A DNA stretch of 64,000 nt from Brachynemurus nebulosus (GCA_035578155.1 JAPWDM010000044.1:508501-572500), one strand, 5' to 3'. Shown: positions 11,105 through 25,003, numbered from the stretch's first letter. Translations and numbers: made by a program. Notes: generated by a model from the letters alone, not told the origin.

Positions 11105-11452
11105 TTTGTAATATTGATAACGCAGCAATGCTAACACCACAATAGTTACTATTAAAGTGTCTCTTCTATTAAAATACTTAAATAGGGACATCTACCTGTT
11201 GTATAAAAATTGTTGGTTTCACCGAAATTAGTATAACACGTGGACACCATCTGTAAATACAAAAACTGGATTTCTCATATTTTATCTAACAATTATTATC
11301 AATACTTTTGTATTTATATTTACAGATGGTGTCAAAATCAATTATTTTCAATCATTAATTTTCAATTTATTTTCATATTTATGTGGTTGGTGGTATAGAG
11401 TATATTCTACATTACAAGTTTCCACATTCTGAGTTAAGAATAAAAAATTTTA

Positions 11453-11980
11453 AATACGATCCTTATATTAAATATTGTAAATTACCATATTACTTATTTA
11501 ATTTATGATATATGTAATTGTTTGATAACTTACAGCAAATTATTTATTAGGTATATTTCGGAAAACTTCAACTAAGAATTCAAAAATAGGTACTAATTCA
11601 ATTTAAAAATAATATTACCTCTTTTAACAAATCAAATAGGTACATAATTATCTTGCTAAATTATATTATTAGCAACAAATCATTAATGTGATTTTAGCAG
11701 TTTTTCTTAATACTATTTATACAATTATAATTAATTAAAGTAAGTTAATTACGTATATGAAATTTATTACAAATATATTTATTTTAGTAGGTCAATTTTT
11801 ACTAGATGAATAATTTGTAACACCTGGTACGCACATAAAAATAATACATTAGTATACCTACACATGTATTGATTTTCAAAGGGACTTTTTTCGTTTTGCA
11901 AAAAGTAAACGATCTCTCCTGCTGTGATTTGGGTTCAATCATAAAACTTTATTATACACCCAACAAGATTCGATTTAGCC
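11453..11980 (-). repeat. Merlin right terminal inverted repeat (528 bp)
   Basis: Reverse complement of 9497-10024. A CDS-like open frame of 80 codons beginning inside it (11869-12111) has no family match and runs out into flanking DNA, so it is not a gene. Confidence 0.9.
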
Positions 11981-12034
11981 GAGTTATTTTTTCTTACTTT
12001 GTTCTTGGCGCGCTCCTCGAAAAAAATTCAAATT

Positions 12035-12134
12035 TCAAAATTCAAAAATCCCTGCACCCGAACTTGCATTTTTGCCGTCCCCTAGCATCTGCAGAGGGGC
12101 GCGTGCCCTGACTGCCCCCCTAGATCCGGCCCTG
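12035..12134. repeat. Orphan hAT-like terminus
   Basis: The GC-rich segment ends CCCCCTAGATCCGGCCCTG, the mirror of CAGGGCCGG-type hAT/MITE ends. A comparable complete MITE with CAGGCCCGG/CCGTGGAG ends lies at 47288-47463. No left partner was found, so the 5' part is missing or decayed. Confidence 0.45.
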
Positions 12135-13310
12135 TTTACTAGTGACGTTAGCGCGCCCAATGGTGATGTTCAAATAATGATAATATATAAAATGCATTTT
12201 TTTTTATTTTTCTGAAATAAAGGGGCAAATGGCACTTTGTATATTTTTGTGATTTGTTGTTATAGGCTTAAACTATTTTTGAAATAAATAAAAAATATAT
12301 ATGTATATTCCCTTTTATAATAAGATAGCCGATTAGCAGGTATATAGTAAGATAAAATGCATACTTAAGGCTGGCTGTACAGAGTCGATTTTGATGCTAA
12401 CAATGGGTGTCCGACTTAATTTCACGCTATAAAAATCCATATGAGCATCATATGTATGTGGTAACTTCGAAGCTGATAAATAATTAATTAATCAATTTTC
12501 GGAACTGAAATTGGACAGTGTGTGACCACCCTTAACTGCAATGGTTTTAAATGGGATAAATTATGCCAACTTCGCTATGTAATGGCTATTATAATGCATA
12601 TGTAAGTTTAGTTTTACGACCTAGGGCCTATGATTATTAAATGTAACTATAATGTGCTCAAAAACATACCAGAAAGAACTGGTAGCGTCAACTACTCAAT
12701 AACAAACAACAACAACAAATTTGCAGTTGCGATTATTTTTATAAATGGCTGTAGCTAATTAACATAAAAATAATATTAACTCCCATGTTTGGACTTTTTT
12801 CTGTATAATTTTTCTATTAAAATCATAATTTAATTATAAGCAGATTGCGTTTAATTCTCATTTATGAAGATTTATAAAGATTAAAAGATTAACTACGTGT
12901 AGGTATCTACTAGGATATGCCTAAAAGTAAAAAAAAGAAACATATAGAAAAAACCTTTTCTATCTTTTTTCCATGTTAATTAAGATAAAAATATCAATTA
13001 AATGTTTAATTTTGTTAATTACTAACTTTTTATCGATAACTAGCCGCGCAACCGATTCTAATTAATTACATTTAAATAATGAGGATCAATTAAAATTATC
13101 CAATTTCTCAATCTTTTTCTAAGTAGGTACCTAGAACAATACTATGTACCTGTATGTCATTGTATTACTGTGATTGTTAAGGTCCGGTTCACACTCTTTC
13201 TTCTGTAAATAATGTACCCACAATTAAATACAGTTAATACTGCAGTAATATGTACGGACAATTAAATGGTATTGATATTAGTAAAATATTGCTTATTGGG
13301 GCATGGGACA
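12135..13310. other. AT-rich stretch, no gene seen
   Basis: No supported gene, RNA or bounded element. Confidence 0.5.
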
Positions 13311-13314
13311 TTAA

Positions 13315-14218
13315 CTCTAAAATCATACGTTGGTCTACGAAAAACGTTAATCATACATCGACGTCGTTTTGACGGATGGACTTTTTACGGAGAGTTTTAG
13401 AGTTTATTTGGCAAAAACATTTTTTTTACATAACAATACTACAAAAGCGAACAAAATATTTAAAAAAATTGATTTGGAAAAATTTCTTAATGTAAATATA
13501 TATTAATTTTTTTAATTTTTTTATCAAAGCATATTTTCATTATAAAAATTAAAAAATAGATAAATACATCAATTGTAATAATTAATTTATGAACTATTAT
13601 GAGTCAGTGGACATGTGTGACTTTACAGAATACGAAATTTCTCAGTCATAGATAATATTCCTATAGATATGTAGTTATTTCCCCAATAGGCACATTTGTA
13701 AATTTTCTAAAATTTGTTAGTAATTTTTCGAATAAGATCTCAAAAAATAATAAAAATTAAAATATTTTCCACAAAATAAATTGTCAATCTTTTATTAAGT
13801 CATTCGAAACGCATTCTGTAGTTGTCGATTCAATATATTAAAACTTCAGTATTATGTCGTCTCTATAAGTCAAACAGCTGTAATCATCTTTCACATTATC
13901 ATAATCATTGAATAAATTAATTATAACATCCATATCTTTAATAAATTTAAAAAAAAATTAGGAAAACTTTTATATGTAGTGTACAAAATCTTCAAAAAAA
14001 ACATACGTTAATCATACATCGACGTCCTTTTGACGGACACTATTTCAATACAAACAAAACGACAATGACTATAAACAAAATAAATATATGTGGTGTGTTA
14101 TAATAACAAATAAATTAGATAACAGAAATCTCACAACAAACAAGTAACAACAAGTTGAAGTATTGGAGCAGGTAGAGAAGTTCGTACGTCGTTTTGACGT
14201 GTACGTATGATTCTAGGG
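13315..14218. mobile_element. piggyBac-like MITE with TTAA target sites
   Basis: The ends CTCTAAAATCATACG (left) and CCCTAGAATCATACG (right, reverse complement) are bounded by TTAA at 13311-13314 and 14219-14222. CCCTAGAA termini and TTAA targets are the piggyBac hallmark. A subterminal motif, GTTAATCATACATCGACGTC followed by TTTTGACGGA, occurs at about 13345 and again in direct orientation at about 14007. A related GTACGTCGTTTTGACG lies near the right end. No transposase frame exists in the 904 bp. Confidence 0.88.
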
Positions 14219-14222
14219 TTAA

Positions 14223-16760
14223 CGCACAATGGTCACTCCTATCAGCAGATGGTCTAAAAGGGTATAGGACAAATGCGCACAAAAATTATTTTTATAATGG
14301 GACAAAAGCGCACAATGGTTACAATAATGATGGAATAATTTTATTTTATGAAATGACAACATTCTTGATATAAAATCGATTACCTGTTACATGTGATATT
14401 TAATGTGAAGGAAGTCAATTCATCCTATTAAAAAAAAAAAAAAAAAAACTATAAAATCTTTGATATTTTTATTAAAGTATTTGTTATTTATTTGTATATT
14501 ATTGATGATTTGTAACAAAGGTAAATTATTAGTATTAGTAAAATATGTACATTGATTTACACAATGTACCTATGTATAAAGTAAACGTAAAAATGATATA
14601 AAACTGACTAATTTTAGTAAATCTTAGTTTGGATAGGTACTAAAATTGTTATCATGTAATAATAACCTACGAACATGTGATTTCGTATGTATAATGCTAC
14701 AAGAAGTAGAATTTCTTAAATAAAGTGCTTCCCCGTATTAGAAAGTGGCGATTTAATTTCTTTCAGGTAGGTACCATATCTTGTAGAATATCATTAGAAA
14801 AAGCTTGAAAAATGAAGTTGAGGTTTCTTTTACCATTTTCAGTTTTTAAGCTTCGATCGTTTGTAAAAATACTGAGTTTCAAATTAAGATTATTTTTACC
14901 CCCTTCTTCCCTGAAGTTTTTCAATAGTGCATTCAAGAAATTTAAAAAAATACAAACACAGATGAGACAAATCAAGCCTACGTACCAAAAAGTGTGATTT
15001 GAAAGTTGCAATAAGTAGCAATTTATACTGCTGACTGGTTAGTCGTTCATCAACTCTTCAAGCGTACACTTGCATTGTTAGGTTGTGGCCACAGTGGTGG
15101 CTGTTCATTGTTACATTATTAGTAGCAAGTACATGCATAGGGTTGTTCGAGTATACGTATGCATTCCCACGTCGGACCACCGCTGCATACATACAGAGTA
15201 TTAACACACACAAACATCCACTACCTTACACATGCCAACATAAACTCTAAATACGTATATAATCTTCCACCTCTCTGCCAAGTCTGATGACGTAAAATTC
15301 TGATTACAGTCGGGATGCTTACTATTAATACAGTAGTTTGGCCGCTTGAATACAAATAAGAGCGTTTCATAAGAAGACCCAATTAAAATTATTCTGGCTA
15401 AATTAAGTCAGTAACTTTCAAAGACAGGCAGTCAAAATAAAGATTCAGCAAAAAATTTAAAATAGATGAGACGGTCCCCAGTAAATGAATTTTTGTATCA
15501 AGGGTATGTTTAAACAATAGAAAACATCCCTCAAAAATTAAAGTGCAAATAATTAAATGGAATACTGGAAATAGACTAAAAAAATTTTCCATAACTCCAG
15601 CAATAATTCCATCTACCTACTTCAATAAATACATATATCGTTAAAAAGAACTTTTAAAATGAAGTAGAGGTTCCTTTATCCGATTTTAATTTTTAAGTCT
15701 GATTTGTGAAATTACTGAACTACAAAATTTGTGTGTTTCCTTAAAAGTTATAGTGAATGAAATTTTCAACGAACTGACTCCCCTCAAATAACACATATAC
15801 AAGTAGCCATCTGAATAACCCGTTTCCAATACGCACTTGGTGAATTTTAATATACTTAAATTATTTACCTAATTAGGTTTTAGTTACCTAGTTACCTAAT
15901 ATCAAAGACAATAAAAATTCATAAGACATAATGATGAAAATAAATTTATTTTGTACGTACCTATTTTCATAACTGTGCGCTTTTTGCTATCATAAAATTA
16001 CTTATTTAGGGATCACAGCAGGGGTTAATTTGACCGTGTGGGTTTTTGTTCACCACCCCCTATTATACCTACTTTGAATTTACAGTAACTCCAGCAGTTT
16101 TGGATTCAAGGTGTAATATTTTTCACACTTGATTTTATAGAATATAAAAATTATTATTAGAAATTTGCATTTGATTTTTAATCGTGGAATGAAATATTTT
16201 ACTAACAGTTGGACGAAGTTTCTGTATTTCCATTCAATCGAAATACTTGTCATTTCAATGGTAAACTTCGAAAATAACTTAAACATACTTAGAAATTATA
16301 TGTACAAAAACCGAAATTTTCAGTAAATTAACACTGCTATAGATAGATAGATATTAGTAAAACTTCATGTTATTAATGAATAATGGCATATGATATTATT
16401 TAGTACCTACGTAATAAAATCTGTAATTAATTAACTCTAAAATTACATACTATTTACATTTCTACAAATGTAATTACAGAATTATTTATTTAATTGCATC
16501 ATGAACCTGCATCATAAATCTGCACTACTTAGCCAGTTACTCTATACGTACATACATATTGTAGTAATTAAACCTAATTGTAATTGTATACTTATCAACG
16601 TGGCCATATTATTTTTCTTTTAATTTCAGAACTTAATTTCAAAAATTAGTTTATCTAAGATTTTAGGAAGCGAAAATTTCACTTGGATATTAGCATATAA
16701 AATGTACCGAATAGCTGGGGAGTAATTTGGGTAGGTATATGATTTCATCGTTTTTGACAG
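14223..16760. other. Intergenic, two copies of a dispersed repeat
   Basis: Mostly AT-rich without a supported gene. An A18 run lies near 14431. Segments at about 14785-14960 and 15655-15810 are diverged direct copies of one family (AATATCATTAGAAAAA, then GAAGT(T/A)GAGGTT), with a third copy at about 50040-50200. The short open frames across these copies (14763-15011, 14812-14997) are therefore repeat-derived. Confidence 0.55.
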
Positions 16761-18654
16761 TAGGGGAGAAGTGGCATGAAAGGGACGTTTTTGTTTACCT
16801 AAGCGTTCCAGTAAATAAACGAGATAACAAATTATATAGTTATGAACGAAATTAGAAACTTCAGCTATCTTACTCTTGAAATAAAATCCAATAATAAACA
16901 TTTCTTTGTTATTATTAGTTGTAATTTTTCTCAGTTTTTAAAAAAAAAGTGCATTTTGTCCCTTTCATCAATAGATTGTATTGAAAGGGACATAATAATT
17001 TATGAAAGGGACAATACTAAATATGTTTGGTATTCATATTTCAGTATTATGTAGATATATATCATTCATGTTGTTCAAATTTCTATCTTATGTACGTAAG
17101 ACATACGGTTCATACTATTGCGCAGGTCATCTTACTGAACTTACATATTAAAAAAACGCCGTGAGCAGCGGGGCCCCATCACGGTAGTCGAATTTTCCCC
17201 TTCATCTTCGGTATTGAATGTCTACAAGCGAAATGTGATTGAAAGTCTACAACCGAATTGTCATTTTGTTGGTTTCAAAACTGGTGATGAGTGTTCGGCT
17301 GATCGAGGCTTTAAAAAAAGGTTTTAAGTATTTAAGGGCTGTATCTAAGTAAATTTCAATTTTGTGCCGAAAACAGGTAGCAGAAAAAAAGCCAACACAA
17401 TTCGTACGAGGACATTCCTGCCCATGTTTATCCGCTAATTGGCTTTATGTTTTAGTTTTAAAAATTAAAAAAGGACCTTAAATAGTAAACTGGAAGGCCT
17501 TTATAAAGATATTTTTTCTTTCCAAAAAAATCCAAAATTTCTATTTTATAAATACTAAAAATCCAAAATTCCTAATTTATAAATAAACAGTGACTTTAAT
17601 AACATTTTTAAATTACTTAATATGTATGTATTTCATTTGTCATAAAAGTAAGTTCACTTTTTTTTAAATTTTTTAAAATTACTATTCGCCTACTTGTATT
17701 TAGAATAAACATAATGCTTTTAAAACACATTTAACCATAGCATTCAATTCCGATGTAAAAATGGGAGAAGTGGGGGGGAAAAGTGATGCGGACTCCCTAC
17801 AAGGTACTAGCTGGATACTAACTGAATACACGTACAAAATTTCAGCCCTCTAGGTTTCCTTATGGAGTCTCTAGACATGTTAGAAAACAAGCAAAAAAAT
17901 TAAGGAAATATTGGCGTAAAAATCGTGGGGGTAAGGGTTAAAAGCTGAAACCTCCAAAAAACAGTGTCTGGCTGTTAGCTTAACCTGTACAACAAATTTC
18001 AGCCCTCTAGGTTTATTTGGGGAGATTTTGACCCGAACGAAACTGTTAAAAAACAAGAAAAATCATGTTCTTTTGGGTATAAAAATGGTGGGGGTAGGGG
18101 TTAAAAGTCGAGACCCCCAAAAGGCACCCCCTTGATACTAACTCAATCCGAACACAAAATTTCAGCCCTCTAGGTTTATTCGGGTGACCTCTGCGAGTGG
18201 TACAAACTTCGAAAACGTCGAAAATGCATGAAATTGTAGCTTAAAAATGAGGGGGGTGGGGGTAAAATATTAAAACCTCCAAAAAGCACAACCTAGGTAC
18301 GAACTTTATCAACACACCAAATTTCAACCCTCTACGTTAATTCTGAGGGCTGGGGGCCTGTTAGATCCAGCGAAAATCGTTTTTCCCCCCTCTACTCCCA
18401 CCATATCATCCTAGGAAGCTGAATTTTGGATATGTTGTAGATAATTGACCGAAACATTATTTAAAACCGGTTTGGAAAAGTTTTATTGCTTTTCCGCCCC
18501 CCACCACCCCCTTAAAGGTCGGGTCCGAAAAAAAATTTGCCCAAAATTTGACCCCACTTTGATAGTATTGTTGTGCATCGGAATAAGCCCCACTTACCAA
18601 ATTTCATCTCTTAACTTCCATAGGGGGGCCCTACACATATTAAAAGGTTGCGGG

Positions 18655-18658
<4 letters not shown>

Positions 18659-18723
<65 letters not shown>
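18659..18723. repeat. (TA)n microsatellite, unit 1
   Basis: About 32 uninterrupted TA dinucleotides inside the tandem duplication. The counterpart in unit 2 (about 19928-19982) is shorter, so array length has changed since the duplication. Confidence 0.95.
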
Positions 18724-18727
<4 letters not shown>

Positions 18728-19923
18728 CATCTTTTTTTTTTACATAATCGTGTTCTACGGGTCCGAAAACGGATAGCGCCCCTGGTCTCGCCTCTCGCAG
18801 CTCTTATCGTATAGACTGTATAAGTCTAATTTTTCGGAGAAAATTCGACTAATAAAAAGCGACTTTAATAACATTTTTAAATTACTTAATATGTATGTAT
18901 TTCATTTGTCATAAAAGTAATTTCACTTTTTTTTAAATTTTTTAAAATTACTATTCGCCTACTTGTATTTAGAATAAACATAATGCTTTTAAAACACATT
19001 TAACAATAGCATTCAATTCCGATGTAAAAATGGGAGAAGTGGGGGGAAAAGTGATGCGGACTCCCTACAAGGTACTAGCTGGATACTAACTGAATACACG
19101 TACAAAATTTCAGCCCTCTAGGTTTCCTTATGGAGTCTCTAGACGTGTTAGAAAACAAGCAAAAAAATTAAGGAAATATTGGCGTAAAAATCGTGGGGGT
19201 AAGGGTTAAAAGTTGAAACCTCCAAAAAACAGTGTCTGGCTATTAGCTTAACCTGTACACCAAATTTCAGCCCTCTAGGTTTATTTGGGGAGATTTTGAC
19301 CCGAACGAAACTGTTAAAAAACAAGAAAAATCACGTTCTTTTGGGTATAAAAATGGTGGGGGTAGGGGTTAAATGTCGAGACCCCCAAAAGGCACCCCCT
19401 TGATACTAACTCAATCCGAATACAAAATTTCAGCCCTCTAGGTTTATTCGGGTGACCTGTGCGAGTGGTACAAACTTCGAAAACGTCGAAAATGCATGAA
19501 ATTGTAGCTTAAAAATGAGGGGGGTGGGGGTAAAATATTAAAACCTCCAAAAAGCACAACCTAGGTACTAACTTTATCAACACACCAAATTTCAACCCTC
19601 TACGTTAATTCTGGGGAGCTGGGGGCCTGTTAGATCCAGCGAAAATCGTTTTTCCCCCCTCTACTCCCACCTTATCATCCTAGGAAGCTGAATTTTGGAT
19701 ATGTTGTAGATAATTGACCGAAACATTATTTAAAACCGGTTTGGAAAAGTTTTATTGCTTTTCCGCCCCCCACCACCCCCTTAAAGGTCGGGTCCGAAAA
19801 AAAATTTGCCCAAAATTTGACCCCACTTTGATAGTATTGTTGTGCATCGGAATAAGCCCCACTTACCAAATTTCATCTCTTAACGTCCATAGGGGGGCCC
19901 TACACATATTAAAAGGTTGCGGG

Positions 19924-19927
<4 letters not shown>

Positions 19928-19982
<55 letters not shown>
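19928..19982. repeat. (TA)n microsatellite, unit 2
   Basis: About 27 TA units in the second copy of the 1,269-bp duplication. Confidence 0.95.
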
Positions 19983-19986
<4 letters not shown>

Positions 19987-20754
19987 CTTCTTTTTTTTTT
20001 ACATAATCGTGTTCTACGGGTCCGAAAACGGATAGCGCCCCTGGTCTCGCCTCTCGCAGCTCTTATCGTATAGACTGTATAAGTCTAATTTTTCGGAGAA
20101 AATTCGACGAAAATTTGATTCAGTAATGGAAATAACTAAAGGATTTCAGTAATCTATGATTATTATTAATTGCGTGGTTTTAGTAATTGATAATTAAAAT
20201 CATTGTTTTTCATTTGATTATTTTTTTTCGAAATTTTTAAACGAGAAGAAAGTTTAAAAGAATTATTTATTGACACTAAGAAAACACGAAAATATAGAAA
20301 AAATAGTGACATGTGGATATTCAGATAAAACTAATTCGAAATCACTAGTCTTAAAGGTAATCCCTTTCATAAAAGTTTGCTCTGTCTCTTTCAAAAATAT
20401 CACACCCAAATTAAAAATTTAACCTTTGAATTTACAATTTTATTTAAAAGATATCTGATCTGTTGTTTTCCTCTAGTTGAAAGAGTAACTAAATATATAT
20501 AATTCATAAAATACTTACAGTATATCAGAAAGCATTCCGAAAAATTTTAAGAAAAATTACTTTGGAACATAAAAAATTTTACAAGCACAGCATTACCATG
20601 TTTTAAATGACAGTGGCTTGAAGTCAGGAACAAACATTTCTGCATTGGTTCCGCCACACAACACAAATACGTTTGATTTGGCGGGATTTGTATTTAGCGC
20701 GTAATTTGAATTGTGCCTTTCAATACGTGTTCCTTTCATATCACTTCTCCCCTA

Positions 20755-21412
20755 CTACATTATGTAGTTTACTACTGTGCGAATAAGAAAAAACTGGAGC
20801 GGAGCTCCGATGGTACTGAATTTTTTTTCAAAATACTTAAATTTTGAAAATGCAAATTAAAGAGCTCGCTTAAGTTATATCGTCGTGTCTACCACTGGTT
20901 TAGTAACTGCACTAAGTATATAAAAAATTTGTGGAAGACAGATGTCCGCATTGCTACAATTTTTTGTTAAAAAATAATTATGAACATTTAAAAAAAGTGT
21001 CCAACTAAATCATTTCATCGTCTTTTACAATCTAAAAGAGAGAAATAAACGAGGCAGACATTGGGACCTCTACTTTAGTTACCATTCTGAAAAAAATCCT
21101 CTATCGCAGCATCCCATACAACAGCGAATTTTCAGCGGTTACAAAAGTGACTTTTTCTCGAAAACTCGTTTACACAGGATAATGCCTCAAAGTCTATATT
21201 ATGTGTGTTAGTAGTAATAATGAATGTGTGGAACCTAGGATGTAATTTAAGAAGGAGATTTACCCTCCTCTCCAATGTTGCTCAAACTGAATTTTCAAGT
21301 ATTCCATTCCTACGTTATTCTAATCGTCTTAAATTATTTTCCATGAAGAAGAACTTCTTGAAGTATCCTATTGAACTCGGTCGATATAGTACGACTATAT
21401 CGACACAGTCAC
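20755..21412. other. Intergenic with one dispersed-repeat copy
   Basis: No supported gene. Near 21106 is a copy of the dispersed phrase TCGCAGCATCC...ACA..AGCGAATTTTC that recurs at about 5040, 6683, 25320, 53485 and 55408. Confidence 0.5.
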
Positions 21413-21850
<438 letters not shown>

Positions 21851-23884
21851 AGTTCTTCAAACTATGGAATTTTTAACGGCCCAACGCATTTTGTATATTA
21901 ATATTTTGAAAAATATTTTTTTTCTAGATGGAAACTGTAAACCATTACTGCATCTAACTGGTCACTCAAAATAACCCGGTTTCGAAATATATTTTTTATA
22001 AAAAATGACACTTAAAATGTAAAATTCTCAGTCTCCTGATATGTCTTCTCTCCAAAGTAAAACATAGCAAACTAAATAATTATTTTTTCTGAATGTATAA
22101 AAAAAATTTACACTGCAGTAGTAATCTATAATATTGGTACTTTTTTATTGTATAAATAATTTTTGAATGTTTTTATATTTTCTTTAAGAAATATTCTATT
22201 GAACTTTGTCTCCCAAACTTTGCATGATTCTCCTATCAAACCAAAACACTTAAAAAATATAAAAAAATTATATTCCAATTAAATCATCGTTTGTCATAGT
22301 AATTAACTCAAATATAATAAATAAAATAAAGTACATGTTTTATTTAATTTGGGGTTGTATCAATTAATTCAGTTAACATTGTAAGTGAGATCGTACACGG
22401 TCCAGTCAATTTCTCAGTTTCCTGGTCACCATTTTCGTGAAAAATACTGTGGATATAAGAAATTTTTCAGTTGTATGAGTTGTAAATATGCTGTATTGGA
22501 ATAGCGGACCTGTCTTTTTTTTTATAAAACGTTATTTAGCCGATTTTTAAAGAATATTGAAAAATTCTCAGTCTCCTGGCAGCTCCGAAAACGGGGATTT
22601 AACTTAAATAATGTAAATAAATTAGGTAAGTGTCATTAGAATACTGTAATAAATGACTCCGTATATTTTTTAATAAAAAATAAATTCCCATCTTTTTTTT
22701 TCGTAATACCTATATACTATATAATTAATATAACTACTGATACATATTATACACTACTAATATAATATATAATATGTATTAAACTATAGTAAATGACTAC
22801 GAATATTTTTTAGTAAATAATAAATTCACAATTTTTTTTATTTATTTAGGTTTTTTTTTTTTAAATTTCTTTTTTTTTTTATTTTTTTTTTAATATTTAC
22901 ATAATTATATACACTATATAACTACTAATATATACTACTAATATAATATATAATATCTATTAAACAAATAATAAATTGTTTAATAATTAAAAAAATAATA
23001 ATAAAAATAATGAAAATTCTTTAATAATAAAAATAATGAAAATTATTTAATAATAAAAATTAATAAATTGTTTAATAGCTTAATAAATTGTGCTTAATAA
23101 TAAAAATGAATAAAAAAGAATATAAGAAATTCTCTTTTGTTAATTTTAGTTTTTTACTCACTTTTTCACTTTCCTGGATGTCTCTTTTTTTATAATGGCC
23201 ATAAAATTTATAATTTTTAATATTTTTACTGGCCACTTTGACAGAGTGTGAAAAATGTCGTCAACTTGAAATAAAACTACCTGCCAAAGCTTACGCATGA
23301 AAAAAATAATCATTCGATCCTATCATTAGACAGTTCGATTTTTACATCGTTTAAAAGCCAGAAAAAGATTATGAAGAAAATATTCTTATAATTTTCTTTC
23401 TATTTTAAGTACTTTTCGAGAAAATGTAAATTTTCACTTTTGTATTAATTTTCTTCTTTGTTGGTCTAATAAGTCATTTATATTTATATTTCAGTTCTTT
23501 ATGAAATATCAAAAATATTTTTGATAAGATTATTTTTTAAAGAATTTTGTGAGAACAAGTGAAATCTATCCACATACATGTATTATAATACACATATATG
23601 TATATAGTTTTGTTTCTCATTTATTGCATTATAATTAGCATAGTTCTGTCTCAAGTTGAAAAATGAAAATTAAGCAGATTTTCTAAGCTAATGTAATGAA
23701 GATTTTTTTTTTATTGAATTTTTAAATACACAAGAAATTGGACATGATATAATATTATTAAATATGAAACAAAACAACATAATATATACATTGTACATAT
23801 GTATGCACGGAAAAAAATTTTAAATGAATCGAGTTTGAAAATTTTTTCACTAACAATTATTAATGTTAAAAAGCCAAACAATTT
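21851..23884. other. Very AT-rich intergenic stretch
   Basis: No gene supported. The phrase TTCTCAGT(C/T)TCCTG recurs near 22025, 22412 and 22564, followed by variants near 23165, and may be the internal word of another decayed element. Long A/T and TAATA runs occur at about 22680-23120. Confidence 0.45.
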
Positions 23885-24596
23885 TAAATGGATTTAAGGT
23901 ATTTTATGTGAGATCCGTCAAGGTTTTCGGGACCTAAAAAGTCCAAAAATTAATTACCCAATCGATTTTAAAAATTTTTTCACAGTTAGTAAGTTAAAGT
24001 TTTTGAACTAATTAATTAAATGATGTCCGCAAGAACCCTACGGACTGCCATAAGTTATATGAGATCCCTAGAACCCTTTTCTTACTGTTAGAGTACTAGA
24101 GTTGTATGAGTTTCGCCAGGGTTTACTGATCCCATAATTGTAAAAAATAAACTAAACGACCAATTTTGAAAGCTTTTTCACTGTTACAGAGCTAAACTAT
24201 TTTAGATAGATATAGAATACATTATGTAAGGTCCGCCAGGATCCATAAGACCCAAAAGTGTCAAAAATAAACTAGCTGACCGATTTTGAAAATTTTTTCA
24301 CTGTTACAGACCTAAACTATTTTAGATAAATATAGATTACATTATGTAAGGTCTGCCAGGGTCCATAGGATCCAAAAGTGTCAAAAATAAACTAACCGAC
24401 CGATTTTGAAAATTTTTTCACTGTTAGGGAGCTAAGCTATTTTAGATAAATATACATTACGTTATCCATGGGACCCAATAGTTTAGCTCTGTAACAGTGA
24501 AAAAATTTTCAAAATCGGTCAGTTATTTTATTTTTGACACTTTTAGGTCCCACTGACGCTGTCGGACCTTACATAACGTAATCTATATCTATTTAA

Positions 24597-24600
<4 letters not shown>

Positions 24601-24658
<58 letters not shown>
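24601..24658. repeat. (TA)n microsatellite
   Basis: About 29 TA units running directly into an (AAT)n tail at 24658. Confidence 0.95.
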
Positions 24659-24672
<14 letters not shown>

Positions 24673-24765
24673 AATAATCTTTATTCCATCGACAGTATAG
24701 AATTACAGTTTAGAATGCGTCAAAATTAGTAGAAGCAAGATAACAACAATAATGCGTTAAAGTGG

Positions 24766-24766
<1 letters not shown>
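24659..24766 (-). mobile_element. LINE 3'-end fragment (minus strand), ATT-repeat tail
   Basis: Read on the minus strand this ends CTGTCGATGGAATAAAG followed by (ATT)n. That is an AATAAA signal plus a simple-sequence tail, the pattern of I/R1-type non-LTR elements. It resembles the insert at 25755-26083. Only about 100 bp are present. Confidence 0.5.
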
Positions 24767-24827
<61 letters not shown>

Positions 24828-24843
24828 ATATATATATATAAAT

Positions 24844-24922
<79 letters not shown>

Positions 24923-24949
24923 TACATATATTTATTTATATATATATAC

Positions 24950-25000
<51 letters not shown>
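24767..25000. repeat. Imperfect (TA)n array
   Basis: About 230 bp of TA dinucleotides with occasional GATA, AATA and CATA interruptions. Open frames of Y-I repeats on the minus strand are artefacts. Confidence 0.95.

Positions 25001-25003
<3 letters not shown>

Larger units (their letters stand above)
9497..11980 (-). mobile_element. Complete Merlin (IS1016-type) DNA transposon
   Basis: The ends start GGCTAAATCGAATCTTGTTG and form TIRs of 528 bp (9497-10024 and 11453-11980) that are nearly identical. They are flanked by a perfect 8-bp TSD, GAGTTATT (9489-9496 and 11981-11988). Merlin elements make 8-9 bp TSDs. The centre holds one transposase gene on the minus strand. At 2,484 bp with intact ends and an apparently intact gene, this is a candidate autonomous copy. 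Confidence 0.93.
17592..20108 (+). repeat. 1,269-bp tandem duplication with nested ~160-bp repeats
   Basis: Unit 1 (17592-18860) and unit 2 (18861-20108) are almost identical, with only scattered substitutions, one G-run difference and different TA lengths. Within each unit a decayed repeat of about 160 bp recurs. The phrase AAATTTCAGCCCTCTAGGTT or a relative lies near 17839, 17996, 18159, 18321 and 18601, each followed by a GGGGGT-rich block and AAACCTCCAAAAA. Each unit also holds a TA microsatellite. The open frames spanning each unit (18445, 19714) are duplicated non-coding sequence. Confidence 0.9.
16763..20752. mobile_element. TA-flanked element with internal tandem duplication
   Basis: The left end GGGGAGAAGTGGCATGAAAG and right end GGGGAGAAGTGATATGAAAG (reverse complement) are flanked by TA (16761-16762, 20753-20754). 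The terminal word ATGAAAGGGACA recurs internally near 16955, 16982 and 17004, with diverged copies near 20360 and 20725. The middle carries a 1,269-bp tandem duplication (17592-20108). No transposase was recognised, so it is non-autonomous or decayed. The family is probably pogo/Tc1-mariner-like by its TA target. Confidence 0.75.
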
